Source of the DNA: Acidimicrobiia bacterium
GTDB lineage: Bacteria; Actinomycetota; Acidimicrobiia; Acidimicrobiales; AC-14
Assembly: GCA_023264995.1 (NCBI GenBank)
Contig: JAHFUR010000004.1
Coordinates: forward strand, 1 to 64,000
Direction of reading: 5' to 3'
DNA: 64,000 nt
Shown here: positions 7,929-15,210 of the stretch, one piece after another
How the letters are laid out: each line of letters begins with the position of its first letter
Position numbering within the stretch: the stretch's first letter is position 1
Program-made: the position numbers and the translations under genes
The notes under the pieces: model-generated
What the model saw: only the letters and a program-made list of their open reading frames with translations
What the model was told of the DNA's origin: nothing
The model's database searches: none

Positions 7929-10052
7929 CTACTCCAGCGTGATCGGGGCGTCGTCGTCGGCCGCCGCCTTCGGCGGGGCCGGCGCCGGCGCCACCTGCTG
8001 GCGGATGCGCTCGGAGACCTCCACCATGATCTCCGGGTTCTCGACCAGGAAGGCCTTGGCGTTCTCCCGGCCCTGGCCGAGCTGCTCGCCGTCGTAGGTG
8101 TACCAGGCGCCCGACTTCTTGATGAGGCCGAGGTCGACCCCCACGTCGAGCAGAGAGCCCTCGCGGCTGATGCCCTTGCCGAACATGATGTCGAACTCGG
8201 CCTGGCGGAACGGGCTGCTGACCTTGTTCTTGACCACCTTGACCCGGGTGCGGTTGCCGATGACCTCAGCCCCGTCCTTGATGGCCTCGATGCGGCGGAT
8301 GTCGAGCCGGACGGAGGAATAGAACTTCAGCGCTCGCCCGCCAGGGGTCACCTCTGGTGAGTTGTGGACCATGACCCCGTCGACGAAGTAGTTGTGACTG
8401 CCTTCGACCTCGATGTCGAAACGGTGCATCGACCGGGTCGGCGGCTTCACCGCGATAGCGGTGATGGGCATGGGCACCAGCCGGTGCTGGGCCGGCACGA
8501 ACACCGGCTCGACGGCGAACCGGCCCTGGTACCTCGCCAGCAGTTTGTACTGCATGGACGGGTGCACGAACGGGGCAATGAGGGCGTGGAGCTTGGCCGT
8601 CTCGTCCTTGGAGAAGACCAGCAGCGCCTTCCTGGCCGCCCCCGAGCTGACCAGCTTGGCGCTGATACCCCACGTGTCGGCCAGGTAGGCGACCAGCCGG
8701 GCCCGGGTGGTGGGCTCCATGGCCTCGACACAGATCGTCGAGCGCCCGCTCCCCTCCCGGGTGCGCTCCTGGAGACCCTTCGACCGGTTGGAGAACGAGC
8801 CGTCGTCCATGTACCAGATGGCCAGCGAGAGGGGTGTGAGCTGCTTGAGGTAGTCATCGCTGAGGACCTTCTTGCCGTCCAGGTAGACGGCCCGGCGCAG
8901 TTCGGCCAGCTCGGGCAGAGGCTTCAGGTCGAAGGCCACCGCGCCGTCAGTCGGCCGGACCGAGCGGCTCCCGCCGATGTTGGCGAAGTGGGAGCCCTTC
9001 CAGTCGCAGTACTCGGCCTGCGTGGCGCTGTGGTCGAAGCGGTAGCGGGCGCCGTGGCCGCTGCGGGTGGGTGACAGCGCACCATCGCCCATCAGGCCGC
9101 CCAGGATGACCTCCCACTGGAAGCCCGACAGGTGGTGGGGCACGGCCTGCAGCACCCGGTCACCGACGGAAAGCTCCTGGGCTTCCCGCCAGCCCCCCGG
9201 GGTGCGGACCTGGTGGTTGACGGTACAGGCGAACTGAGACCGGCCGTTGCCGGCGCCGCGGGCCACGGTGAACTGGAGGAACCGGTCAGTGCGACCGTTG
9301 TCGAACCAGCTGACGACCTTCTTGGGCACGACCGCATCGAGCTCGGGGTCGTAGGACAGCACCTCGACGGGCCGGCGCTGGTTGACGATCTTGCCGATCT
9401 TCTCCTGGGTGCCGTCGGCCAGGGTGACCCGGGTGCCATAGGCCTGGCAGCCGTACATCACGCCGATTTTTTCCCGGAGCTGGTTGATGAAGATGGCGAT
9501 GGTGTTGGTCTTGTTCAGCGTGGCGGTGAGCTTGCGCAGGGCCTGGGACATGAGCCGGGCCTGGAGGCCGACGTGGCTGTCGCCCATCTCGCCCTCGATC
9601 TCGGCCCGGGGCGTGAGGGCGGCCACCGAGTCGATGACCAGCACGTCGATGGCGCCGGAGCGGATCAGCATGTCGGCGATCTCGAGCGCCTGCTCCCCCG
9701 TGTCGGGCTGGGAGATGAGCAGCTCGTCGACGTTGACCCCGATGGCTCGGGCGTAGACCGGGTCCATGGCGTGCTCGGCATCGATGTACGCGGCCACGCC
9801 CCCGTTGCGCTGGGCCTCGGCCACGACGTGCATGGCCAGCGTGGACTTGCCCGAGGACTCCGGGCCGTAGATCTCGACGATGCGGCCACGGGGCAAGCCG
9901 CCGATCCCCAGGGCGAGGTCGAGGGCGAGGGCGCCGGTGGGGATGGACTCGATATCCATCTGGCCCTTCTCCCCCATGCGCATGACGGAGCCCTTGCCGA
10001 AGTGCTTGTCGATCTGGCTCATGGCCATCTCGAGCGCCTTGTCTCGTTCCAC
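7929..10052 (-). CDS. recA: RecA recombinase precursor containing an intein
   Basis: RecA forms ATP-dependent filaments on ssDNA for recombination and for LexA cleavage. The precursor from GTG 10052 is 707 residues. Removing the intein (residues 202-564) leaves a 344-residue RecA, the usual size. Visible motifs are Walker A (GPESSGKST), the L2 region split after KIGVMYG and resuming at SPEVTPGG, and an acidic C-terminus. I chose GTG 10052 because AAGGGA lies eight bases upstream; an upstream GTG at 10082 has no such signal. A LexA box lies at 10161-10174. recX does not follow. The next gene encodes a coiled-coil protein. Confidence 0.97.
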   Translation of the reverse strand: MERDKALEMAMSQIDKHFGKGSVMRMGEKGQMDIESIPTGALALDLALGIGGLPRGRIVEIYGPESSGKSTLAMHVVAEAQRNGGVAAYIDAEHAMDPVYARAIGVNVDELLISQPDTGEQALEIADMLIRSGAIDVLVIDSVAALTPRAEIEGEMGDSHVGLQARLMSQALRKLTATLNKTNTIAIFINQLREKIGVMYGCQAYGTRVTLADGTQEKIGKIVNQRRPVEVLSYDPELDAVVPKKVVSWFDNGRTDRFLQFTVARGAGNGRSQFACTVNHQVRTPGGWREAQELSVGDRVLQAVPHHLSGFQWEVILGGLMGDGALSPTRSGHGARYRFDHSATQAEYCDWKGSHFANIGGSRSVRPTDGAVAFDLKPLPELAELRRAVYLDGKKVLSDDYLKQLTPLSLAIWYMDDGSFSNRSKGLQERTREGSGRSTICVEAMEPTTRARLVAYLADTWGISAKLVSSGAARKALLVFSKDETAKLHALIAPFVHPSMQYKLLARYQGRFAVEPVFVPAQHRLVPMPITAIAVKPPTRSMHRFDIEVEGSHNYFVDGVMVHNSPEVTPGGRALKFYSSVRLDIRRIEAIKDGAEVIGNRTRVKVVKNKVSSPFRQAEFDIMFGKGISREGSLLDVGVDLGLIKKSGAWYTYDGEQLGQGRENAKAFLVENPEIMVEVSERIRQQVAPAPAPPKAAADDDAPITLE
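8361..9449 (-). other. RecA intein with LAGLIDADG homing-endonuclease domain
   Basis: The intein is 363 residues, from Cys1 (codon 9449-9447) to terminal Asn (codon 8363-8361), with Ser as +1 extein residue. Splicing blocks are complete: [13 protein letters not shown] at the N-terminus, [11 protein letters not shown] (TxxH), [16 protein letters not shown] and final VHN. Endonuclease blocks LGGLMGDG and [11 protein letters not shown] keep their acidic residues, so cleavage activity is plausible. The insertion point after KIGVMYG and the sequence resemble the M. leprae RecA intein (recA-b site), not the M. tuberculosis site. Base composition matches the host. Confidence 0.95.
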
Positions 10053-10160
10053 CGCGGAATCCCTTCTTGTGGCGACCGGCACGGCCGGGTTTGGTTGAGG
10101 AGCCTCACCCTACGAAGGGGGTGCGACAGTTACACCGCTGGAGTTCCACGACGGTAGTTC

Positions 10161-10174
10161 CGAACGGACGTTCG
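10161..10174. promoter_or_regulatory. LexA (SOS) operator upstream of recA
   Basis: CGAACGGACGTTCG matches the Gram-positive and actinobacterial LexA consensus GAACnnnnGTTC exactly. The dyad extends one further pair on each side (10160/10175). It lies about 110 bases before the recA start and 45 bases before the divergent ankyrin gene, so LexA could affect either. Confidence 0.85.
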
Positions 10175-10218
10175 GTCAAGGACCGACCGGTTGACAGCAC
10201 GGCTTAGGCTTGGGGCCG

Positions 10219-10782
10219 ATGGCGACCATCTTCGACACCATCCAGGCCGGCGACGTCGATGCGGTCCGATCCGCTGTCCGTGACGACCCGGCGGCCGCCG
10301 GCGCCCGGGACGAGAAGGGCCTGTCCGCGGTGCGGGCCGCCCTCTACGTCCAGAAGCAGGACGTGGCCGAGGTGCTCCTCGAGGCCTCGCCCGAGCTCGA
10401 CGTGTTCGACGCCGCCGCCGTCGGCGACGTCGGCCGGCTGGCCGAGCTGCTCGACGCCGACGCCGGCCTGGCCGGCGCCTGGTCCGAGGACGGCTTCAAC
10501 CCCCTCCACCTGGCGGCGTACTTCGACCAGGGCCAGGCCGTGCGCCTGCTGCTCGACCGGGGCGCCGCGGTCGGCGCCGTGGCCCGGAACGGGATGAAGG
10601 TCCAGCCTCTGCACTCGGCCGTTGCCGCTCGCAACATCGCCATCGTGGCCGCCCTGCTGGTCGCCGGCGCCGACCCGAACGCCCGCCAGGAGGGCGACTA
10701 CACGCCGTTCATGGCCGCGGCCCAGCACGACGACGTGGCCATGATGCGCCTGCTCATGGACCACGGGGCCGAGGCCGGCTAG
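10219..10782 (+). CDS. Ankyrin-repeat protein
   Basis: 187 residues from ATG 10219, almost entirely ankyrin-type helical repeats. Three or four units are visible with hallmarks such as GFNPLHLAAYFDQGQAVRLLL and later YTPFMAAAQHDDVAMMRLLM. There is no signal peptide, so it should be cytosolic and act in protein-protein contact. TAGGCT ends eight bases before the ATG, and there is no Shine-Dalgarno sequence. It is divergent from recA and shares the region containing the LexA box. The partner protein is unknown. Confidence 0.8.
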   Translation: MATIFDTIQAGDVDAVRSAVRDDPAAAGARDEKGLSAVRAALYVQKQDVAEVLLEASPELDVFDAAAVGDVGRLAELLDADAGLAGAWSEDGFNPLHLAAYFDQGQAVRLLLDRGAAVGAVARNGMKVQPLHSAVAARNIAIVAALLVAGADPNARQEGDYTPFMAAAQHDDVAMMRLLMDHGAEAG

Positions 10783-10794
10783 CGCCCCTCAAGC

Positions 10795-10846
10795 CGAACT
10801 GGTGACGGGTTTGGGGGCTCTGCCCGTCGAATGCGTCACCAGTTCG
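10795..10846. repeat. Nested palindrome, copy A of the AACTGGTGACG family
   Basis: Perfect 13-bp outer arms CGAACTGGTGACG (10795-10807) and CGTCACCAGTTCG (10834-10846) enclose a small inner hairpin GGGC-TCT-GCCC. It begins 13 bases after the ankyrin gene stop, which suggests a terminator or RNA-processing element. Confidence 0.8.
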
Positions 10847-10879
10847 TCGTTGTCTTACCCGGTCGGCATCATGTGCAGC

Positions 10880-11797
10880 ATGGACCGAAAGATAGCTGGC
10901 ATAGCCGAAAAGCAGCATGGAGCATTCAGCGCCGACCAGGCCCGCACGGCCGGGTTCACCCGGGAGGCCATCCGCCACCGGCTGGCCGCCGGCCGATGGG
11001 AGAGGGCCGCCGAGTGCGTCTTCCGGGTCGCCGGGAGCCCGCGGACCTGGGAACAGGGCCTCATGGTGGCCACGCTGGCCTGTGGGCCGGCGGCCGCGGC
11101 GTCCCATAGGTCGGCGGCCGCGCTCCTGGGCATCCCCGGGTTCGACCGCTGCGGCGTTCCCGAGCTGACCACGCACCGCTCCCGCCGGCCGCGGTCGGCG
11201 TCGGCCGTCGTCCACCGATGGCGCCCGTTCCCCGACGACCACCTCACCGTCATCGACGGGATCGTCACGACCCGCGTGGCCAGGACCCTGGTCGACCTGG
11301 CCGGCGTCGTACCCGCGGCGCGTACCGCTCGGGCCGTAGACAACTGTCTCGCGGCCGAGATCGTGTCGCTCGCAGCGCTCCACGACACTTTCGTCACACT
11401 GGCCGGGCGGGGCCGGGCCGGCGTTTCGGTCATGCGTGAGATCCTCGCCGAGCGGCTTCTCGACTACGTGGCGCCGGCGAGCGAGCTGGAAGCGCGGTAC
11501 CTCGCACTGTCGCGGTCCGCCGGCCTCCCCGAACCGGTCCGCCAGCTCGACGCCGGCGACGACGAGGGGTGGGTCGGCCGGGTCGACTTCGCCTACCCGG
11601 AGCTCCGGCTGCTCATCGAGCTCGACGGCCGGCGCCACCACAGCACCCTGCTCGATCGGGAGGCCGACCGCCGGCGCGATGAGCGGCTGCGGGCCGCCGG
11701 GTGGCGCATCGTCCGGTTGACCTGGGCCGACGTCGTCCAGCGCCCGGCGGAGACGGTGGCCCGGCTGCGGCTGCTGCTGGCCGGCGCCGCGGCATGA
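10880..11797 (+). CDS. DUF559 endonuclease-like protein with AbiEi-like N-terminal region
   Basis: 305 residues from ATG 10880 (MDRKIAGIAEKQHG). The N-terminal part resembles the winged-helix AbiEi antitoxin type (QARTAGFTREAIRHRLAAGR; later ITTRVARTLVDLAGV-like VTTRVARTLVDLAGVV). The C-terminal 110 residues carry the DUF559/Vsr-like PD-(D/E)XK pattern (LIELDGRRHHSTLLDREADR, then GWRIVRLTWADV). Many actinobacterial genomes carry several such genes; their function is unproven. No toxin partner is adjacent. It is flanked by palindromic repeats on both sides. Confidence 0.8.
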   Translation: MDRKIAGIAEKQHGAFSADQARTAGFTREAIRHRLAAGRWERAAECVFRVAGSPRTWEQGLMVATLACGPAAAASHRSAAALLGIPGFDRCGVPELTTHRSRRPRSASAVVHRWRPFPDDHLTVIDGIVTTRVARTLVDLAGVVPAARTARAVDNCLAAEIVSLAALHDTFVTLAGRGRAGVSVMREILAERLLDYVAPASELEARYLALSRSAGLPEPVRQLDAGDDEGWVGRVDFAYPELRLLIELDGRRHHSTLLDREADRRRDERLRAAGWRIVRLTWADVVQRPAETVARLRLLLAGAAA

Positions 11798-11812
11798 GCC
11801 CTCAGACCGGCC

Positions 11813-11859
11813 AACCGGTGACGCCGGCGGCGGGCACAACCCCCAGATCCGTCACGGTT
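11813..11859. repeat. Nested palindrome, copy B1
   Basis: Left arm AACCGGTGACG (11813-11823) pairs with CGTCACGGTT (11850-11859) with one bulged base. The inner sequence GGCGGCGGGCACAACCCCCA is shared exactly with copy B2, so the two are a tandem duplication. Confidence 0.75.
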
Positions 11860-11878
11860 CGCGGGGGGCCGCCCGGCG

Positions 11879-11925
11879 AACTGGTGACGCCGGCGGCGGG
11901 CACAACCCCCAGAACCGTCACCGGT
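11879..11925. repeat. Nested palindrome, copy B2
   Basis: AACTGGTGACG (11879-11889) pairs with CGTCACCGGT (11916-11925), including one G-T pair. The right arm contains the TGA stop (11918-11920) of the minus-strand nucleotidyltransferase gene, so the element overlaps coding sequence. Confidence 0.75.
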
Positions 11926-12871
11926 CCGGCGGGGTGGGCCGCCGGCTGCGTCTCCACGTCCGGACCACGGCGGCCACGGCCGCCGGCGCGTGCAGTACCA
12001 GGTGGAACGGGCGCCACAGGTAGGCCAGGACCATGCCGGCCCGGCCCCGGCGGGCCAGCGGGGACCAGTAGCGCAGGCCGCTGGGCGTGGGGACGAGACG
12101 GCGAGCCAGGAAGGCGGCCCGGGCCCGGAGGCCCGGCGTGGTGACCAGCCGATGGAAGCCGACGGCCAGCGGGGGCGGGGACACGGCGCGCAGCGTCACG
12201 CCGACGGGCACCCGCACGTCGAGCCCCAACGATCGGCGTAGGCCCTCGGCCTCGGGCACGAGGTCGAACGCCCCCGCCAGCGACGCCACCGCCCCGAGCG
12301 CCTCAGCCCGGGCCACCACCTCCCGCCACGTCGCCTCCGGCAGCCGCTCGACGGCCCGCCGGAGGTCGTCGCGAGAGCGGGCCTTGCCGTCGGAGACGGC
12401 GTTGAGGGCCACGTGGAGGCACCGGCCGGCGTCGTCAAGCGTCTCAACGGGGCGCCGGCTCAGCGCCATCGCCGTCGTTCTCGCCGACAGCACCGCCCAC
12501 GCCTCAGCGTCCGGCACGGTCACGCCCGGGAGCGACCGGTGGAGGTCAATGGCGGCCCGGGGGCCGCGGAACTCGGTGGCGAACGGGCTGGTCTCGCTGG
12601 GCGCGGCGCCGGCGAAGGTGTCGACGAAGCCCAGCCCCTCGAGCACGACCGCGGCGTCGGCCTGCGCGGCCGGCGAGATCAGCAGGTCGACGTCGGCGTA
12701 CCGGCGCAGCTCGCCGGCGTCGAAGAGGAGGTCTCGGAACGAGGCGCCCTTCAGGAGGATGGCCCGCACCCCGGCGCCGGCCAGCGCCCCGACCACAGTG
12801 GCAGCCAGGTCGTCGAGGTACAGCGTCGTGGCCATGTCGAACACGGGGTCGGGCCGCGGCGCCGGGCGCAC
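11918..12871 (-). CDS. Nucleotidyltransferase-fold protein (PF14907-like)
   Basis: 317 residues with the NTP_transf_5 pattern: ILLKGASFRDLLFD, then YADVDLLISP supplying the acidic metal-binding pair. The C-terminus is basic and helical. Proteins of this family often accompany lasso-peptide clusters (for example in the pseudomycoidin cluster), where they may modify the peptide; others have unknown roles. A complete lasso cluster lies 3.6 kb upstream on the same strand, but this gene has its own TAGCGT hexamer seven bases before its GTG start, so membership is uncertain. Confidence 0.75.
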   Translation of the reverse strand: MRPAPRPDPVFDMATTLYLDDLAATVVGALAGAGVRAILLKGASFRDLLFDAGELRRYADVDLLISPAAQADAAVVLEGLGFVDTFAGAAPSETSPFATEFRGPRAAIDLHRSLPGVTVPDAEAWAVLSARTTAMALSRRPVETLDDAGRCLHVALNAVSDGKARSRDDLRRAVERLPEATWREVVARAEALGAVASLAGAFDLVPEAEGLRRSLGLDVRVPVGVTLRAVSPPPLAVGFHRLVTTPGLRARAAFLARRLVPTPSGLRYWSPLARRGRAGMVLAYLWRPFHLVLHAPAAVAAVVRTWRRSRRPTPPDR

Positions 12872-12878
12872 GCTGCCG

Positions 12879-12884
12879 ACGCTA
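12879..12884 (-). promoter_or_regulatory. -10 hexamer TAGCGT for the nucleotidyltransferase gene
   Basis: TAGCGT on the minus strand is followed by seven bases and the GTG at 12871. No Shine-Dalgarno sequence is present, so a leaderless transcript independent of thpR is likely. Confidence 0.45.
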
Positions 12885-12893
12885 CCGGACAGG

Positions 12894-13382
12894 TCACAGC
12901 GGGAACGTCGCCAGCACCGAGTAGCGGGCGCCGCCAGCCTCCAGCCGGCTCTCGATCAGGGTGATCTCGCCCACCGTCCACCGGAACGCCAAGGGGGCGC
13001 CGGCCAGCCGGCGCAGGTCCGCCGTCGAGCCGCGACCGGCCCGGGCCAGGGTGAGGTGGCCGTGGAACGGGCGGTCGTCGGGCGGCTCCCCGAGATGCCC
13101 GGTCGCCGCCACCACCGCTCCGGCCAGCGCATCCAGGCCAGACACCGGCACCTGCACGACCCGCTGGCCGAACCGGCCGACCGCCGGCCCCAGCTCCGCA
13201 TCGGCCGGCGCCGCGTCGACTCCGGCCAGTGCGGCCACCACTTCGTCCGGGTCGGCCACCTCCCCAAGGAACCGCAGCGTGACGTGCCACTGGTCCCGCG
13301 TCGTCCACCGCAGCCCGGCTACCGCCGGGCGAGCCAGGCCCTCGACGGCGTCGAGCACGTCGGCCGGCGGCCAGGCGGCCAC
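12894..13382 (-). CDS. thpR: RNA 2',3'-cyclic phosphodiesterase (2H family, LigT/ThpR)
   Basis: 162 residues from GTG 13382. Both HxTx catalytic motifs are present (HVTLRF near residue 33 and HLTLAR near 109), which defines the 2H phosphoesterase fold. The family hydrolyses 2',3'-cyclic phosphate ends or ligates RNA. The frame is open back to the cinA TGA at 13403-13401, so the two genes are in the same frame with six codons between. A CTG at about 13394 would restore the usual LFVA N-terminus (LARLFVAAWPP). cinA-ligT pairing is also known in Deinococcus. Confidence 0.85.
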   Translation of the reverse strand: MAAWPPADVLDAVEGLARPAVAGLRWTTRDQWHVTLRFLGEVADPDEVVAALAGVDAAPADAELGPAVGRFGQRVVQVPVSGLDALAGAVVAATGHLGEPPDDRPFHGHLTLARAGRGSTADLRRLAGAPLAFRWTVGEITLIESRLEAGGARYSVLATFPL

Positions 13383-13400
13383 GAACAGGCGGGCCAGGGA

Positions 13401-14645
13401 TCAGGCCTCGCCGGCCAGCAACCGCCGGCGCAGCAGGTCGAGCAGGGAGATGGTGGCGAACTGGCGGACGTGCTGGCGGTCGCCCGGCAGATGGGACTCG
13501 ACCGGCTCGACCACTCCGCCCAACGAGACGGCCATGAAGACGGTGCCGACCGGCTGGTCGTCCTGGGTGGTGGGGCCGGCGACGCCGGTGACACTGATGC
13601 CGACGTCGGCGCCGAGCGCCCGGCAGGCGCCCCGGGCCATGGCCTCGGCGGCGCCGGCGCTGACGACGGGGCCCTCCGGCACGCCGAGCAGGTCGAACTT
13701 CACCTGGCTGTCGTAGGCCACGATCGAGCCCCGGAACCACCGGCTGGCGCCGTCGATCTCGGCCAGGCGGGCACCCACCAGTCCACCGGTGAGCGATTCG
13801 GCGACGCCCAACGTGAGGCCCCTGGCCAACAACAGGTCGGCGACCACCCGCTCCATGGACTGGTCGTCGACGCCGAAGACCAGGTCACCGAGCAGGGAGC
13901 GCAGCTCGGCCTCCTCGGCGTCGAGCAGGGCCGAGGCCTCGGCCGACGTCGCGCCCTTGGCCGTCACCCGCACCTTGAGGCCCTCCATGCCCGAGGCCAG
14001 GAAGGCGATGGTGGGGTTGCCCTGGGCCTCGAGCGCGTCGACCCGGCCGGCCACCAGCTCGCCGAGGGTCGACTCGGCGATCCCCCAGGTGCGCACCATC
14101 CGGCTCAGGATCACCGCCGGCGAGCCCGACCGGCGCTTCAGGTCGGGGATGACGGCCCGGTCGACCATCTCCCGCATCTCGTGCGGCACGCCGGGGACGG
14201 CGTAGACCACCCGGCCGGCGTCGGCTGGGCAGATCAGACCGGGTGCCGTGCCCCGCACCTGAGGGATGAAGGTGGCCCCCTCCACCAGGTCGGCCTGGCG
14301 GACGTTGGAGGGCGACATCTGGCGCCGGCGGGCGTCGAAGAACGCCTGGATGCGCTCCACCATGGCCGGGTCCCGCACCAGCCCGACGCCGAGGGTCTCG
14401 GCGATGGCCTCCCGGGTGATGTCGTCCGACGTCGGGCCCAGGCCGCCGCACACGATGACGGCATCGGACCGCTCCAGCGCCAGCCGCATGACCGACACGA
14501 TCCGGGCCTGGTTGTCGCCGACCTTGGTGTGGAAGTGGCAGTCGATCCCCGCCAGGGCCAGCTGGTCGCCTATGTAGGCCGCGTTGGTGTCGACGACCTG
14601 GCCCAGGAGCAGCTCGGTCCCGACGGCCACGACCTCACAGCGCAC
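13401..14645 (-). CDS. cinA: CinA family protein (MoCF-like domain plus NMN amidohydrolase domain)
   Basis: 414 residues, the full length for CinA. The N-terminal MoCF/COG1058 domain starts MRCEVVAVGTELLLGQVVDT. The C-terminal PncC-like domain carries LGVAESLTGGLVGARLAEI near residue 260 and later ISVTGVAGP. The family hydrolyses nicotinamide mononucleotide and/or ADP-ribose in pyridine nucleotide recycling. Its link to competence is specific to streptococci. The start overlaps the end of pgsA by 11 bases, so translation is probably coupled. Confidence 0.93.
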   Translation of the reverse strand: MRCEVVAVGTELLLGQVVDTNAAYIGDQLALAGIDCHFHTKVGDNQARIVSVMRLALERSDAVIVCGGLGPTSDDITREAIAETLGVGLVRDPAMVERIQAFFDARRRQMSPSNVRQADLVEGATFIPQVRGTAPGLICPADAGRVVYAVPGVPHEMREMVDRAVIPDLKRRSGSPAVILSRMVRTWGIAESTLGELVAGRVDALEAQGNPTIAFLASGMEGLKVRVTAKGATSAEASALLDAEEAELRSLLGDLVFGVDDQSMERVVADLLLARGLTLGVAESLTGGLVGARLAEIDGASRWFRGSIVAYDSQVKFDLLGVPEGPVVSAGAAEAMARGACRALGADVGISVTGVAGPTTQDDQPVGTVFMAVSLGGVVEPVESHLPGDRQHVRQFATISLLDLLRRRLLAGEA

Positions 14646-15192
14646 GGATGACGTTCCGCCCGTCCCAGAGGTACTGGGCGCCGGTGACCAGGGTGAGGGC
14701 GACGGCCACCCACAGGACGGCGACCAGCACGCCGTGGTAGGCGTCGCCCGAGATGGGGGCGATGGCCATGCCGACGGCCACCGCCTGTACCCACGTCTTC
14801 ACCTTGGCCTGCATGCGGGCGGGCACCGAGACCCCCCGCCGGCCGACGTAGGACCGGTAGACGCTCAGCGCCACCTCCCGCACCGCGATCAGGGCCACGG
14901 GCACCCACCACAGCGCCCCCTTGGCCACGAGGGCCACCATGGCCCCGAGGACCAGGAACTTGTCGGCCAGGGGGTCGAGGAAGGCGCCGGAGCGGGTGGC
15001 GCCGTGGCGGCGGGCCAGCCACCCGTCGACACAGTCGCTCCCGGCCAGCACGACCCACAGGGCCAGCGCCGGCCACTCCGAACCCTGGTCGAGGATGAGC
15101 ACGACCAGCACCGGCAGGGCCAGGATGCGCACGAGGGTGACCGCGTTGGCCGGTGTGGCCAGGGCCGTAGGCCCGAAGGTGTTGGTGGCCAT
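14635..15192 (-). CDS. pgsA: CDP-diacylglycerol--glycerol-3-phosphate 3-phosphatidyltransferase
   Basis: A 185-residue integral membrane enzyme with four to six helices. It carries the complete CDP-alcohol phosphotransferase motif, DGWLARRHGATRSGAFLDPL followed by ADK (pattern DGxxARx8GxxxDxxxD). It makes phosphatidylglycerophosphate from CDP-diacylglycerol for PG and cardiolipin. A PgsA2/Pis-type specificity cannot be excluded from sequence, but the position before cinA is the usual place of pgsA. The gap to rimO is 18 bases. Confidence 0.9.
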   Translation of the reverse strand: MATNTFGPTALATPANAVTLVRILALPVLVVLILDQGSEWPALALWVVLAGSDCVDGWLARRHGATRSGAFLDPLADKFLVLGAMVALVAKGALWWVPVALIAVREVALSVYRSYVGRRGVSVPARMQAKVKTWVQAVAVGMAIAPISGDAYHGVLVAVLWVAVALTLVTGAQYLWDGRNVIRAL

Positions 15193-15210
15193 CGGCGTGG
15201 GCGGGCGGCC

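Noticed and set aside
10191-10210. TTGACA at 10191 as the -35 of the ankyrin gene
   Set aside because: The nearest -10-like hexamer (TAGGCT, 10205-10210) is only eight bases away, far from the 16-18 base spacing required.
10880-11797. Toxin-antitoxin system around the AbiEi-like/DUF559 protein
   Set aside because: No AbiEii-type toxin is encoded next to it, and the nucleotidyltransferase at 11918 is convergent, with a separate promoter and flanking repeats between them.
10795-11925. Repeats at 10.8-11.9 kb as a CRISPR array
   Set aside because: The units are palindromic, scattered and unequal in spacing, with no regular spacers and no cas genes in the window.
12087-14651. Plus-strand open frame of 854 codons opposite cinA and neighbours
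   Set aside because: Antisense to cinA, thpR and the nucleotidyltransferase, which all have recognised motifs. The predicted protein is Arg/Ala/Pro-rich without features.
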